Shown here piece by piece: positions 28,287-37,929 of a DNA stretch of 64,000 nt. The position numbers and the translations under genes are program-made. The stretch is from NCBI GenBank assembly GCA_965195225.1, contig CBDAFL010000085.1, positions 62,001 to 126,000 of the forward strand, given 5' to 3'. Source of the DNA: JAHIKV01 sp965195225. Its GTDB lineage: Bacteria > Planctomycetota > Planctomycetia > Pirellulales > Thermoguttaceae. The notes beneath the pieces were generated by a model. That model worked only from the letters and a program-made list of their open reading frames with translations, ran no database searches and was not told the DNA's origin. Position 1 is the first letter of the stretch. Each line of letters opens with the position of its first letter.

Positions 28287-30083
28287 ATGAAACATATTCG
28301 GAACTTTTGCATTATCGCCCATATTGACCATGGCAAGTCGACTCTGGCCGATCGACTGATCCAGGCCTGTGGCGGCGTTGCGCAACGCGATTTTCGCAAT
28401 CAACTGCTCGACGCGATGGATATCGAGCGTGAACGGGGTATTACGATTAAGAGTAATTCGATCACGCTCTCCTACCGTGCCCCGGACGGTCAAGACTATC
28501 TGCTGAATCTCATCGACACCCCTGGCCATGTCGATTTTTCGCACGAAGTACGGCGTTCACTCATGGCTTGCGAAGGCGCCTTGATTGTTATAGACGCTTC
28601 TCAGGGGGTCGAGGCGCAGACGGTCGCCAACCTCTATCTGGCCCTGGATAATAATCTGGAGCTTCTGCCGGTGATCAATAAGATCGATCTGTCGGCCGCG
28701 GACGTCGAGCGTGTGCGCGAGGAGATTGATGCGGATTTGGGGCTGGATCCGTTCGAGGCGATACCCGTTTCCGCAAAGACCGGCCTCGGCGTTGAAGACG
28801 TGCTCGCGGGAATCGTCGAGAAGTTGCCTTGTCCAAAGGGCGACCCGGACGCGCCGCTGAAAGCCTTGGTCTTCGACGCTCATTTCGATCAGTATCGAGG
28901 GGTGATTCTCCAGTGTCGCATCATGGAAGGCACGCTGAAACCACGCGACACAATCCATTTCATGCACATGGGCTGCGATTATACGGTGGAGGAGTTGGGC
29001 TTCAATCAGTTGAGGCTCAATCCAAAAGAGCAGCTCGGCGCCGGGGAGGTGGGGTATATCGTCGCCGGAATCAAGAGCGTACGGGAGATCGAGATCGGCG
29101 ATACGATCACTCACCTCGATCGCCAAGCGGCGGAACCGGTCCCAGGCTATCAGGAAGCGAAACAGGTCGTCTTTTCCTCGATCTATCCGATGAACACCAA
29201 TCAGTACAAGGACCTCAGCAAGGCTCTGGACAAACTGGCAATCAACGATGCGGCGCTCACCTATGAAAAAGATAGTTCGGCGGCCCTTGGTTTCGGATTT
29301 CGTTGCGGGTTTCTCGGCCTTCTTCACCTGGACGTGGTTCAGGAGCGTTTGCAGCGGGAATTCGACATCGGACTGGTCATCTCGGCCCCATCGGTAAAGT
29401 ACAAGGTGACCTTGAAGGGCGGCAAGACGATAGATGTAGACAACCCCAGCTACTGGCCCGATCCGATGAAGATCGACTCGGTCACCGAGCCATACATTAA
29501 GACCTCTATTCTTACCCCCGAAGTGTACGTCGGTCCCGTCATGGAGCTATGCCGCGAACATCGCTCGGAGAGTCAGACGATAAATTATCTCTCCGTGGGC
29601 CGGGTCGAAGTGATTAGCGAGATGCCGCTCGGAGAGGTGCTCTTCGATTTCTACGGCAAGCTCAAGACGATCACACGAGGCTACGGATCGTTTGACTATG
29701 ATCCGATCGAATATCGAGACACCGACGTTGTGAAGGTCGATATCCTGGTCAACAAGGAGCCGGTCGATACGCTTTCCTATCTGGTCCATCGCGACAAGGC
29801 GCGAAAACGGGCGCTTCACTACTGCGAACAACTTGCCGAAGCGATTCCCCGCCACCAGTTCAAGATTCCGGTCCAGGGCGTCATCGGCGGCACGATCATC
29901 GCCCGATCGACGATCCAGCCTTACCGCAAGGACGTAACCGCAAAGTGCTATGGCGGCGACGTTACACGTAAGAACAAGCTCCTCGACAAACAGAAGAAGG
30001 GCAAGGCGAAAATGAAGCAGGTCGGCCAGGTCCAGATACCCCAAAAAGCCTTCGTCTCGGTCCTTTGCGCCGACAGGGATTAG
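28287..30083 (+). CDS. lepA: Elongation factor 4 (LepA), ribosome-associated GTPase
   Basis: LepA is a translational GTPase that binds ribosomes and affects elongation or 30S assembly. The 598-residue protein has the G1 motif AHIDHGKSTL, DTPGHVDF, NKIDL, and the LepA-specific C-terminal domain (RKNKLLDKQKKGKAKMKQVGQVQIPQ, seen over residues ~560-590). The length is normal. The ATG at 28287 is the usual start (MKHIRNFCIIAH). No strong Shine-Dalgarno is visible. Confidence 0.97.
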   Translation: MKHIRNFCIIAHIDHGKSTLADRLIQACGGVAQRDFRNQLLDAMDIERERGITIKSNSITLSYRAPDGQDYLLNLIDTPGHVDFSHEVRRSLMACEGALIVIDASQGVEAQTVANLYLALDNNLELLPVINKIDLSAADVERVREEIDADLGLDPFEAIPVSAKTGLGVEDVLAGIVEKLPCPKGDPDAPLKALVFDAHFDQYRGVILQCRIMEGTLKPRDTIHFMHMGCDYTVEELGFNQLRLNPKEQLGAGEVGYIVAGIKSVREIEIGDTITHLDRQAAEPVPGYQEAKQVVFSSIYPMNTNQYKDLSKALDKLAINDAALTYEKDSSAALGFGFRCGFLGLLHLDVVQERLQREFDIGLVISAPSVKYKVTLKGGKTIDVDNPSYWPDPMKIDSVTEPYIKTSILTPEVYVGPVMELCREHRSESQTINYLSVGRVEVISEMPLGEVLFDFYGKLKTITRGYGSFDYDPIEYRDTDVVKVDILVNKEPVDTLSYLVHRDKARKRALHYCEQLAEAIPRHQFKIPVQGVIGGTIIARSTIQPYRKDVTAKCYGGDVTRKNKLLDKQKKGKAKMKQVGQVQIPQKAFVSVLCADRD

Positions 30084-30168
30084 ATGAGTAGGACAGGATG
30101 GTATCCTGTCCCCCTCATCCACTCGCGCGTGGCGGTGGATTTGGCACTGGCAGAGCCAGTGGCACACT

Positions 30169-30285
30169 TCAACCTTCAACAGTGCCACCCAGCCGGACCG
30201 GATACTTGCCGTCCTCATCGCCGATGCCAAGGTCGGTGCGGCGGCGGAGCGTTTTGATCTTCTCAACGTCCGTCACCTCGCCCAT
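30169..30285 (-). CDS. Small ORF translationally coupled to the gene upstream (38 aa)
   Basis: On the minus strand the ATG overlaps the stop of the preceding gene (TGATG, 30283-30287). It encodes MGEVTDVEKIKTLRRRTDLG followed by IGDEDGKYPVRLGGTVEG. The last residues and the stop fall in sequence of the GGTGGCACTG repeat type, so the gene may have been truncated by a repeat. No family recognised; it could be non-functional. Confidence 0.4.
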   Translation of the reverse strand: MGEVTDVEKIKTLRRRTDLGIGDEDGKYPVRLGGTVEG

Positions 30286-30593
30286 CACACGATCTCTCTG
30301 ATCTCCTGAGCCACGACCAGGGCTTGGTTCGCCGCCTTAACGCTGCCAACGACCTTGAGAAAAGCCAGAGCCGCTTTGACCTCGGGGATGCCGATGCCTC
30401 CCTTGGCGACAACTTTCCTCACCGCCTGCCGCCGCTTGTTGTGGGTGGTCTTGATGTTGCTGACGTAGTTATTGCTGATCTTGATGCCCTTCTTCGCCAG
30501 TGCAGCGACCACTTCCACGTTCTTCGCCTTCGGGTGCGCCTTGAGATACTCCTTCACGGCATGGGTCTTGTTCACTTGTTTCTTCTTGGCCAT
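30285..30593 (-). CDS. Small basic predicted helix-turn-helix protein
   Basis: The 102-residue protein starts MAKKKQVNKTHAVKEYLKAH and contains PKAKNVEVVAALAKKGIKIS followed by NNYVSNIKTTHNKRR. The spacing of hydrophobic residues and the S-NNYVSNIK turn suggest a winged or plain helix-turn-helix. The C-terminal half (GIPEVKAALAFLKVVGSVKAANQAL) is helical. AGGAG sits at good distance from the ATG at 30593; a longer in-frame extension has family B repeat sequence and is not used. It may be a nucleoid-like or regulatory protein; unproven. Confidence 0.65.
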   Translation of the reverse strand: MAKKKQVNKTHAVKEYLKAHPKAKNVEVVAALAKKGIKISNNYVSNIKTTHNKRRQAVRKVVAKGGIGIPEVKAALAFLKVVGSVKAANQALVVAQEIREIV

Positions 30594-30735
30594 GATTGTG
30601 GCTCCTTGTAGTTGGGATGGTTGAAACCGCAGGATTAGTCTACCAGTTGAGTCAAAGTGCGTGAATCCCCTCGCCACCGATAGCCACCGATAAAGGGATC
30701 GTACAAACAAAGTGCCCGACCCCGTAAATCTCCCG

Positions 30736-30775
30736 CCCTCGCCCCCGGCCCCTCTCCCTTTGGGGGAGGGGAGAT
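30736..30775. repeat. Dispersed palindrome family B
   Basis: CCCTCGCCCCCGGCCCCTCT then CCCTTTGGGGGAGGGGA forms a hairpin, close in sequence to the copy inside bioA (3981-4016). It lies just after the helicase stop. Confidence 0.75.
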
Positions 30776-30790
30776 TTTTATAACACGTTC

Positions 30791-32068
30791 TCACACTGCC
30801 TGTCTGCGGCGAACCTTGGGGCCGCGTCGTTGGCCGTAGAAACGTTTTCCACTCGCCGGGCGCGATGAATACGAGGGCTTGCCCGGTCCTTTTTTATGAC
30901 CGGAACGCACCTCTTTCACAGGCTCGGCGGTCGTCATGCCCTCGGGACCTTGCTCGACGGAGAGCGTTTGGCGGGTGAGACGTTGGATGGCCTGCAAACT
31001 CGACCGCTCGCCGTGATCGCAGAACGAGACGGCCACGCCGTCCGCGCCCGCCCGGCCCGTGCGGCCGATGCGATGGATGTAGTTGTCGGCATCGCCCGGC
31101 AAATCGTAGTTCACCACGTGCGAGACATCGTTGATGTCCAGCCCGCGGGCGGCAATGTCGGTGGCCACCAGAACCAGCGGCTGCGGCGCCTTGAAGCGAA
31201 GCAATACGCGCTGCCGCGCCGATTGGCTCTTGTTGCTGTGAAAGGCGTCGGCCTGAATGCCGGCCTTCACCAGCGATTTGACTATCTTGTCCGCGCCATA
31301 CTTGGTGCGTGTAAACACCAGCGTCCGCGTCCAGGGCGTCTCTTGCAGCCAATGGGTGAGCAGCTTCAGTTTCTGCTTCTGGTCGACAAAAAACACCGAT
31401 TGCCGAATCGTTTCCAACGTGACCGAGGCGGGCGCGACATGCACGTCCACCGGATCGGTCAACCATTGGCTGGCCAGCGTGCGGATGGTCGAGGGCAGCG
31501 TGGCGGAAAACAGCAGCGTTTGCCGCCGGCGCGGAACCTTTTCCACAATCCGCCGCAGATCGTGGATAAAGCCCATGTCGAGCATCCGATCGGCCTCGTC
31601 GAGGATCAACACCTCGACGTGCGACAGGTCCACGTGGCCTTGCTGCATCAGGTCCAGCAATCGTCCCGGGGTGGCGATCAAGACGTCCACGCCCTTGTTC
31701 AACGCATGCACTTGCGGCGATTGGCCCACGCCGCCGTAAATCGCGACTTGTCGCACGGTGGTATAGCGGCCGTAAGTCTGAAAGCTTTGGCCGATTTGCA
31801 GCGCCAGTTCGCGTGTAGGCGCAAGCACCAGCGTGCGGATCTTCCGCCCGCGCCCATTGACGCGGCACTCTTTGCGGCTGAGTCGCTGCAAGGTGGGCAA
31901 AGCGAACGCGGCTGTTTTGCCGGTTCCGGTCTGCGCGCAGCCCAGCACGTCGCGTCCTTCGAGGACTGGGGGAATGGCGGCGGCCTGAATTTTGGTGGTG
32001 GTGGGGTAGCCCTGCGCACGAACGGCGCGCAAGAGCGGCTCGGCGAGGCCGAGATCTTCGAACTTCAT
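30791..32068 (-). CDS. DEAD-box RNA helicase (RhlE-like)
   Basis: The 425-residue protein starts MKFEDLGLAEPLLRAVRAQG (Q motif region), then AQTGTGKTAAFALP (motif I), PTRELALQI (Ia), LILDEADRMLDMGF (motif II, DEAD), SATLP (III), and HRIGRTGRAG (VI). It unwinds RNA duplexes, in ribosome assembly or RNA turnover. The ~45-residue tail is basic and Gly/Arg-rich (SGHKKGPGKPSYSSRPASGK), typical of RhlE-type helicases. AAGGAAG supports the ATG at 32068; the longer frame upstream is not used. Confidence 0.94.
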   Translation of the reverse strand: MKFEDLGLAEPLLRAVRAQGYPTTTKIQAAAIPPVLEGRDVLGCAQTGTGKTAAFALPTLQRLSRKECRVNGRGRKIRTLVLAPTRELALQIGQSFQTYGRYTTVRQVAIYGGVGQSPQVHALNKGVDVLIATPGRLLDLMQQGHVDLSHVEVLILDEADRMLDMGFIHDLRRIVEKVPRRRQTLLFSATLPSTIRTLASQWLTDPVDVHVAPASVTLETIRQSVFFVDQKQKLKLLTHWLQETPWTRTLVFTRTKYGADKIVKSLVKAGIQADAFHSNKSQSARQRVLLRFKAPQPLVLVATDIAARGLDINDVSHVVNYDLPGDADNYIHRIGRTGRAGADGVAVSFCDHGERSSLQAIQRLTRQTLSVEQGPEGMTTAEPVKEVRSGHKKGPGKPSYSSRPASGKRFYGQRRGPKVRRRQAV

Positions 32069-32688
32069 CAACGCTTCCTTCACTAACGGCTTTCCAAGAC
32101 GAACGCAAGCCACGACAGCCAACCGGGCATACAGGGTGCGGCACCCGACCCCAATATTGATGAGGTCCTCGCAATCGAGACTTCGGCACAAAGGCACGGC
32201 CTGGGGCCGAGGGTGCAAGAAAGATCAAAGGCAGCCGTAGGCATGAAACCTCGCCAGACCGCTGGGTCGGGCAAAGTGGCTGCTACAGAAGAAGCATATG
32301 AACGCACGACGCCAGCCGAAACCCGCGCCGCTCTCGCACGTCACGAACAACTCAATATAGCACCCCCTCCGGCAGTGTCAAGTGGTCTTTCGCCCCAAAA
32401 TCCAATCGGGCTGTCCAGCGGGAGCCCATCGTGCTATAATCCTCACTTTGGGGAATGGATCGAAGCCCCCTCAGCTTCCCTCCGGATATTTCGCTCCGAG
32501 TCGCATGTTGGCGGCCTGCCGCGGATGTCTCTTGGATTGCGGCTGATTCGCTTGCTTTGTCGGCGCGGCAGTTGTTCTGTCGCTTGCCCCGGACCTGGGG
32601 TGGCGGTACGACTGCCACCCCGACGTAACCTGTCCGCAGAGTTCTGACGGACCACAATTTTCGGCTTCAGCGGCCAGATGGAGTGTTC
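32069..32688. other. Divergent spacer, nothing recognised
   Basis: About 620 bp upstream of the helicase (minus) and a small protein (plus). Open frames exist on both strands but their composition is not protein-like. A promoter for each gene must lie here; I see no strong consensus site. Confidence 0.4.
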
Positions 32689-32904
32689 ATGGCGAGAGAC
32701 AAGAATACCTACGCCAAACGTCAACGGGAAACGCTTAAGCGGCAGAAGGCGGAGGCGAAGCAAGAACGTCGCCGGATTCGCAAGGAGCAGACAGGCGACC
32801 CGGACGCCCAAATCGAGCCAAGCGATGACGTTAGCGATGACGTTAGCGATAGCGATAGTGTCAGTGTCAGAGAGGAAGAAGAGAAAGAGGTCGGGAGTCT
32901 TTGA
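32689..32904 (+). CDS. Small highly charged protein (71 aa)
   Basis: The N-terminal 40 residues are very basic (MARDKNTYAKRQRETLKRQK, then AEAKQERRRIRKEQ) and the C-terminal 30 are acidic (SDDVSDDVSDSDSVSVREEE), which suggests an RNA- or nucleoid-associated disordered protein. GATGGAG at 32677 supports the ATG at 32689. The acidic part is encoded by small direct repeats (GATGACGTTAGC twice). Similar small proteins occur in other planctomycetes as far as I recall. Function unknown. Confidence 0.6.
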   Translation: MARDKNTYAKRQRETLKRQKAEAKQERRRIRKEQTGDPDAQIEPSDDVSDDVSDSDSVSVREEEEKEVGSL

Positions 32905-32938
32905 TTGTACCAAGCAATCCCAAAGCACCTCACTCATC

Positions 32939-33020
32939 ACCTGAGTTTTGGATAAGAAAATAGCCGAGGGCTGTTAGCCCCCGGCTATTTCGATGATGTG
33001 ACCCCATCCAAAACTCAGGT
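32939..33020. terminator. Nested hairpin terminator
   Basis: An inner hairpin AATAGCCGAGGGCT-GTT-AGCCCCCGGCTATT (32957-32990) lies within an outer 15-bp perfect inverted repeat (ACCTGAGTTTTGGAT / ATCCAAAACTCAGGT, 32939-32953 and 33006-33020). It is a strong candidate terminator after the small charged protein gene. Confidence 0.65.
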
Positions 33021-33173
33021 TCATCGGTATTCCTCCCTCGTCTCACGGCGACGTGTTCAGAAGAAACGGTTCCCCGTCTTCTCCCAACAAGAAACCCATC
33101 CACCCCCCGGCGGGGTGCATTGCAGGGGAATATCCCGCGCGGTAAGTTGATTGATTCTTCGCGTCCGAAGAAA

Positions 33174-33254
33174 GTAGGGCGGGTCGAGCGAAGCGTAGCC
33201 CCACCGCGTTTTCCCCGCTGCTGGTGGGGCTTCGCTCCGCTTGACCCGCCCTAC
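33174..33254. repeat. Long palindromic repeat before nifJ
   Basis: GTAGGGCGGGTCGAGCGAAG at 33174 and its near reverse complement ending at 33254 enclose an 17-bp centre. The arms are about 32 bp with few mismatches. This is a typical REP-like dispersed palindrome; only this copy was seen in the window. Confidence 0.7.
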
Positions 33255-33313
33255 ACAGTCGCGATGTCGGACTGAGAGCAGCAAGTTTTTATCTTGAATC
33301 GAGGAGATTGACC

Positions 33314-36300
33314 GTGGAAAACAGACGCTTTGTGACCGTCGATGGCAATGAAGCGACGGCCAACGTCGCCCATATGTGCAACGAAGTGATGGCGATATAC
33401 CCGATCACGCCTTCATCGGGGTTGGGCGAGATGCCCGACGCCTGGGCAGCCGCCGGGCGAAAAAACATTTTCGGCACGGTGCCACACGTGGTCGAGATGC
33501 AGAGCGAAGCCGGGGCCGCCGGCGCGGTCCACGGCGCGTTGCAGGCCGGGGCACTGACGACCACCTTTACGGCCTCGCAGGGATTGCTGTTGATGATCCC
33601 CAACATGTTCAAGATCGCCGGCGAGTTGACGCCGACCGTCTTTCATGTGACCGCGCGGACGATCGCCACGCACGCCCTGTCGATTTTCGGAGACCACAGC
33701 GACGTGATGGCCTGCCGATCTACCGGTTGGGCAATGCTCGCCTCGGCCTCGGTTCAAGAGTCGCAGGACATGGCGTTGATTTCGCAGGCCGCCACGCTCG
33801 AAACCCGCGTCCCCTTCATCCACTTCTACGAGGGTTTCCGCATCTCGCACGAAGTGAACAAGATCGAGCAGATTACCGAGGACGACGCCAGGGCGATGAT
33901 CGACATGGACCTGGTCGCCGCCCATCGCGAGCGTGCCCTCTCGCCCGAGCGGCCGAAGCTCCGCGGCACGGCCCAGAACCCGGACACGTTTTTCCAGGCC
34001 CGCGAGGCGTGCAATAACTTCTACGACGTCTGCCCCGCGATCGTGCAGAAGCATATGGACAAGTTCGCCAAGCTGACCGGCCGGCAGTATCATCTGTTCG
34101 ACTACGTCGGCGCTCCGGACGCCGATCGGGTAATCGTAATCATGGGCTCCGGCGACGGAGTGGTCGAGGAAACGATCGAGTACCTGATGGCCCAGGGCGA
34201 GAAGGTCGGCGTGTTGAAGGTCAGATTGTACCGTCCGTGGGACAGTCGGGCATTCATGGCGGCGCTGCCGAAGTCGGTCGAGAAGATCGCCGTGCTCGAT
34301 CGCACGAAGGAACCGGGCGCGGTCGGCGAACCACTCTATCAGGACGTGGTCACCGTGTTGTCGGAGCTTGGTGAAGGCGAGAAGACACCACACGTCATCG
34401 GCGGCCGCTACGGGCTCTCGTCGAAGGAATTCACGCCCGCGATGGTCGCCGGCGTGTACGACGAGTTGAAGAAGCCGCAGCCCAAGCGGCAGTTTACCGT
34501 CGGCATCAACGACGACGTGACGAAAATCAGCTTGGACTACGATCACGACTTCTCGACCGAACGGGACGACGTGGTCCGGGCGGTGTTCTTCGGCCTGGGT
34601 AGCGATGGCACGGTAAGCGCCAACCGCAACTCCGTGAAGATCATCGGTGAAAACACACCCTTGCACGCACAGGGTTATTTCGTCTACGACTCGCGCAAGG
34701 CCGGTTCGGTCACCACCTCTCACGTCCGATTCAGTCCTCGGCCGATCAAGGGTTCGTATCTGGTCCACAAGGCCAATTTCGTGGCCTGCCATCAGTTCCA
34801 CTTCCTCGAACGGATCGACGTCCTTTCGATGGCCATTCCGGGCGCTACGTTCCTGTTGACCAGCCCCTATCCGGCCGATCAGGTCTGGGACCACCTGCCC
34901 GTCGAGGTACAGAAGCAGATCATCGACAAGAAGCTGAAGTTATACGTGATCGACGCGCTCAAGGTGGCCCGCGAGACGGAGATGGGCGTTCGGATCAACA
35001 CGATCATGCAAACCTGCTTCTTCAAGTTGGCCAATGTGATCCCGGCCGACGAGGCCATCTCGCAAATCAAGGAGGCCATCAAACGGACCTACGGTAAGAA
35101 GGGCGGCGGCAAGATCGTCGAGCGGAACAACGCGGCGGTCGACGCCTCGCTGGCCGCCTTGTACGAGGTGAAATATCCGGCCGAGGCCACTTCCAAGCTA
35201 CACATGACTCCGCCGGTCCCCGACCATGCCCCGGCGTTTGTCAAGGACGTATTGGGGACGATGATCGCCAACCGCGGCGACGAGTTGCCGGTAAGCGCCT
35301 TCCCTTGCGATGGCACTTACCCGACCGCCACCACGCAGTACGAAAAGCGGAGCGTCGCTCATAGCGTCCCCATCTGGGATCCGAATATCTGCATACAGTG
35401 TGGACTATGTTCATTGGTATGTCCCCACGCCGCGATCCGCATGAAGGCGTTCGATCCGGCTTTGATGGCCAAAGCGCCGAAGGGATTCAAGGCGACCGAT
35501 TTCAAGGGGAAGGAGTTCCCCGGCTGGAAGTTCGTTGTCCAGGTGGCCCCCGACGATTGCACCGGCTGTGGGCTATGCACGGGAATCTGTCCGGCCAAGG
35601 ACAAGGAGCGAGTCAAGCACAAGGCGATCGACCTGGAGCCGAAGCTCGACCACCTGGAGCGTGAGCAGGCCAACTGGGACTACTTCCTCTCGTTGCCCGA
35701 GGTTGACCGCTCCCAGGTCAAGCCGGCAACGATCAAGGGTTCGCAATTGTTGGCGCCGCTGTTCGAGTTCTCCGGGGCCTGCGCCGGCTGCGGCGAAACG
35801 CCCTACGTCAAGCTGTTGACGCAGTTCTTCGGCGACCGGATGTTGATTGCCAACGCCACGGGCTGCTCGTCGATCTACGGCGGCAACCTACCCTGCACGC
35901 CCTACTGCCAAAACAGCGAAGGCCGAGGCCCATCCTGGTCGAACTCGCTGTTCGAGGACTCGGCCGAATTCGGTTTCGGGTTCCGCCTGGCGGCCGATCA
36001 GCAGGCCGAATACGCCCACGAGTTGTTGCGCCGGCTGGCGTCCGATTTGGGCGACGATTTGGTCACGGCGCTTATCGACTGCAAGCAGGAGGCCGAGGAG
36101 GAGATTTTCGCCCAGCGGGAACGGGTGGCCGAGCTGCTCAAGCGGCTGGCGAAAATCGACTCGCCGGAAGCGAAAAACCTGCTGGCCTCGGCCGATTACC
36201 TGATCCGCAAGAGCGTATGGAGCTTCGGCGGCGACGGTTGGGCATACGACATCGGCTTCGGCGGCCTAGACCACGTGGTGGCCTCCGGCCGCGACATTAA

Positions 36301-36925
36301 CATCCTGGTGTTGGACACCGAGATCTACTCGAACACGGGCGGGCAGGCGTCGAAGTCCACCTTCCGCGGAGCGGTGGCGAAGTTCGCCGCCGCCGGCAAA
36401 CCCGGCTGCAAGAAAGACCTCGGCCTGATCGCCATGTCCTACGGCAACGTGTTCGTCGGCTCGATCTCGCTGGGGGCCAACCCGATGCACGCGATCCGCA
36501 CGATCCGCGCGGCGGAGTCGTATCGCGGCCCCTCGCTGCTGATCGCCTTCTCGCACTGTATCGGCTGGGGTATCGACATGTCGCAGGGTATGAACATCCA
36601 AAAAGAGGCGGTGGCTTGCGGCTACTGGCCGCTGTGGAGTTTCGACCCGCGCAACGAATCGCAGCCGTTCCAGTTGGCCAGCAAGCAACCGACGGGCACT
36701 TTCGAGGATTTCGCCATGAAGGAGGCCCGCTTCGCCATGCTGGCCCGTTCCAAGCCCGAGGACTCGGCCCGCCTGCTGACCCTTGGACAACAGGACATCG
36801 ACAAACGGTTTCATTTCTACGAGCAGTTGGCCGGCGTGGACCGGGTGGTGGCCGGCGCGGCCGCGGCGGAGGCCGGCGGAAACGGCGAGACTAAAGCCAA
36901 GGACGCAAAGGAGGTGGAAGCATGA
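33314..36925 (+). CDS. nifJ: Pyruvate:ferredoxin (flavodoxin) oxidoreductase
   Basis: The enzyme decarboxylates pyruvate to acetyl-CoA and CO2 while reducing ferredoxin or flavodoxin. The single ~1203-residue chain has the usual order: domain I (PITPSSGLGEMPDAWAA), domain II, the gamma domain, two 4Fe-4S motifs (CIQCGLCSLVCP near residue 692 and CTGCGLCTGICP near 749), and the TPP domain (GDGWAYDIGFGGLDHV; DTEIYSNTGGQASKS). GAGGAG at 33301 fits the GTG at 33314. The gene overlaps the downstream dihydroorotate-dehydrogenase-like gene by ATGA. It implies an anaerobic or microaerobic capacity. Confidence 0.97.
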   Translation: MENRRFVTVDGNEATANVAHMCNEVMAIYPITPSSGLGEMPDAWAAAGRKNIFGTVPHVVEMQSEAGAAGAVHGALQAGALTTTFTASQGLLLMIPNMFKIAGELTPTVFHVTARTIATHALSIFGDHSDVMACRSTGWAMLASASVQESQDMALISQAATLETRVPFIHFYEGFRISHEVNKIEQITEDDARAMIDMDLVAAHRERALSPERPKLRGTAQNPDTFFQAREACNNFYDVCPAIVQKHMDKFAKLTGRQYHLFDYVGAPDADRVIVIMGSGDGVVEETIEYLMAQGEKVGVLKVRLYRPWDSRAFMAALPKSVEKIAVLDRTKEPGAVGEPLYQDVVTVLSELGEGEKTPHVIGGRYGLSSKEFTPAMVAGVYDELKKPQPKRQFTVGINDDVTKISLDYDHDFSTERDDVVRAVFFGLGSDGTVSANRNSVKIIGENTPLHAQGYFVYDSRKAGSVTTSHVRFSPRPIKGSYLVHKANFVACHQFHFLERIDVLSMAIPGATFLLTSPYPADQVWDHLPVEVQKQIIDKKLKLYVIDALKVARETEMGVRINTIMQTCFFKLANVIPADEAISQIKEAIKRTYGKKGGGKIVERNNAAVDASLAALYEVKYPAEATSKLHMTPPVPDHAPAFVKDVLGTMIANRGDELPVSAFPCDGTYPTATTQYEKRSVAHSVPIWDPNICIQCGLCSLVCPHAAIRMKAFDPALMAKAPKGFKATDFKGKEFPGWKFVVQVAPDDCTGCGLCTGICPAKDKERVKHKAIDLEPKLDHLEREQANWDYFLSLPEVDRSQVKPATIKGSQLLAPLFEFSGACAGCGETPYVKLLTQFFGDRMLIANATGCSSIYGGNLPCTPYCQNSEGRGPSWSNSLFEDSAEFGFGFRLAADQQAEYAHELLRRLASDLGDDLVTALIDCKQEAEEEIFAQRERVAELLKRLAKIDSPEAKNLLASADYLIRKSVWSFGGDGWAYDIGFGGLDHVVASGRDINILVLDTEIYSNTGGQASKSTFRGAVAKFAAAGKPGCKKDLGLIAMSYGNVFVGSISLGANPMHAIRTIRAAESYRGPSLLIAFSHCIGWGIDMSQGMNIQKEAVACGYWPLWSFDPRNESQPFQLASKQPTGTFEDFAMKEARFAMLARSKPEDSARLLTLGQQDIDKRFHFYEQLAGVDRVVAGAAAAEAGGNGETKAKDAKEVEA

Positions 36926-37929
36926 GCGCGGAACTGAATACGACCTATCTGGGACTGAAATTGAAAAACCCGCTGGTTGTTTCCGCCTGCCCTTTGACGG
37001 CGGAGATCGACCAGCTTAAACGGCTCGAGCAGGCCGGCGCGGCCGCGGCCGTACTGCCGTCGTTGTTCGAGGAGCAGATCGAACACGATTCGATGCAGGT
37101 GGCCGAGGCCCAGGAGTTCGGCACGGAAAGCTTCGCCGAGGCGCTGACCTATTTCCCTCAGCAGGACGAATACCGCTCCGGGCCGGAAAAATACCTGGAG
37201 ACGATCGTCAAGGCGAAGAAAGCGGTGGCCATTCCGATCGTCGCCAGCATCAACGGCACGAGCAAGGGGGGATGGGTCCGCTACGCCAAGATGATGCAAG
37301 AGGCCGGCGCCGATGCGCTGGAGCTGAACGTCTACTTCGTGCCCGGCGAGTTGGAAATGACCGGCAAGGACGTTGAGGACCGTTATCTTGAACTGGTCGC
37401 CACGGTGAAGGGGTCGATTTCGATCCCGCTGGCGGTCAAGGTCGGGCCATATTTCAGCTCGATGGGCAACATGGCCGTTCGGCTGGTCGAGGCCGGCGCC
37501 GATGGCCTGGTCTTGTTCAACCGGTTCTTCCATCCCGACATCGACCTGGAGAAGATGGAAACCCATCCGCAGTTGCATCTTAGCACCTCGGCCGAGTTGT
37601 CGGTGCCGCTACGTTGGATCGCCCTGCTTCACGGTCGGGCGAAGGCCTCGTTGGCCGCCACCAGCGGCATCCACGACGCACCCGGCCTGTTGAAGGCCCT
37701 CTTGGCAGGCGCCGACGTCGGCATGATCGCCTCGGTCCTTTACCAGAAGGGGATCGGCGAGGTGAGCGAAATCCTCGCCGGATTGAGCAAGTGGATGGAA
37801 GAGAAGGAATACTCCTCGGTCGAGCAACTCAAGGGGAGCATGAGCCGCGAGAACTGTCCCGACCCGTCCGCCTTCCAGCGCGGCAACTACATGAAGACGC
37901 TGACCTCGTTTGTCGGCAAGGCGATTTAG
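36922..37929 (+). CDS. Dihydroorotate dehydrogenase-like (FMN TIM-barrel) protein
   Basis: The 335-residue protein has the FMN-binding TIM-barrel layout of class 1 dihydroorotate dehydrogenases and PreA-like proteins (LNTTYLGLKLKNPLVVSACP, EAGADALELNVYFVP, IPLAVKVGPYFSS, EAGADGLVLFNRF). The catalytic Cys/Ser position of PyrD is not clear. It starts inside the nifJ stop (ATGA), so it is translated with nifJ. Such a gene is often linked to pyruvate:ferredoxin oxidoreductase in Planctomycetes and other phyla, which suggests a redox role tied to PFOR rather than pyrimidine synthesis. Confidence 0.85.
   Translation: MSAELNTTYLGLKLKNPLVVSACPLTAEIDQLKRLEQAGAAAAVLPSLFEEQIEHDSMQVAEAQEFGTESFAEALTYFPQQDEYRSGPEKYLETIVKAKKAVAIPIVASINGTSKGGWVRYAKMMQEAGADALELNVYFVPGELEMTGKDVEDRYLELVATVKGSISIPLAVKVGPYFSSMGNMAVRLVEAGADGLVLFNRFFHPDIDLEKMETHPQLHLSTSAELSVPLRWIALLHGRAKASLAATSGIHDAPGLLKALLAGADVGMIASVLYQKGIGEVSEILAGLSKWMEEKEYSSVEQLKGSMSRENCPDPSAFQRGNYMKTLTSFVGKAI

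Noticed and set aside
32213..32647. A 144-codon plus-strand frame upstream of the small charged protein
   Set aside because: Composition is irregular, with no ribosome-binding site or domain, and it overlaps the promoter region of the helicase.
33413..34894. A 493-codon frame antisense to nifJ
   Set aside because: Same shadow effect as above; the nifJ protein covers the region fully.
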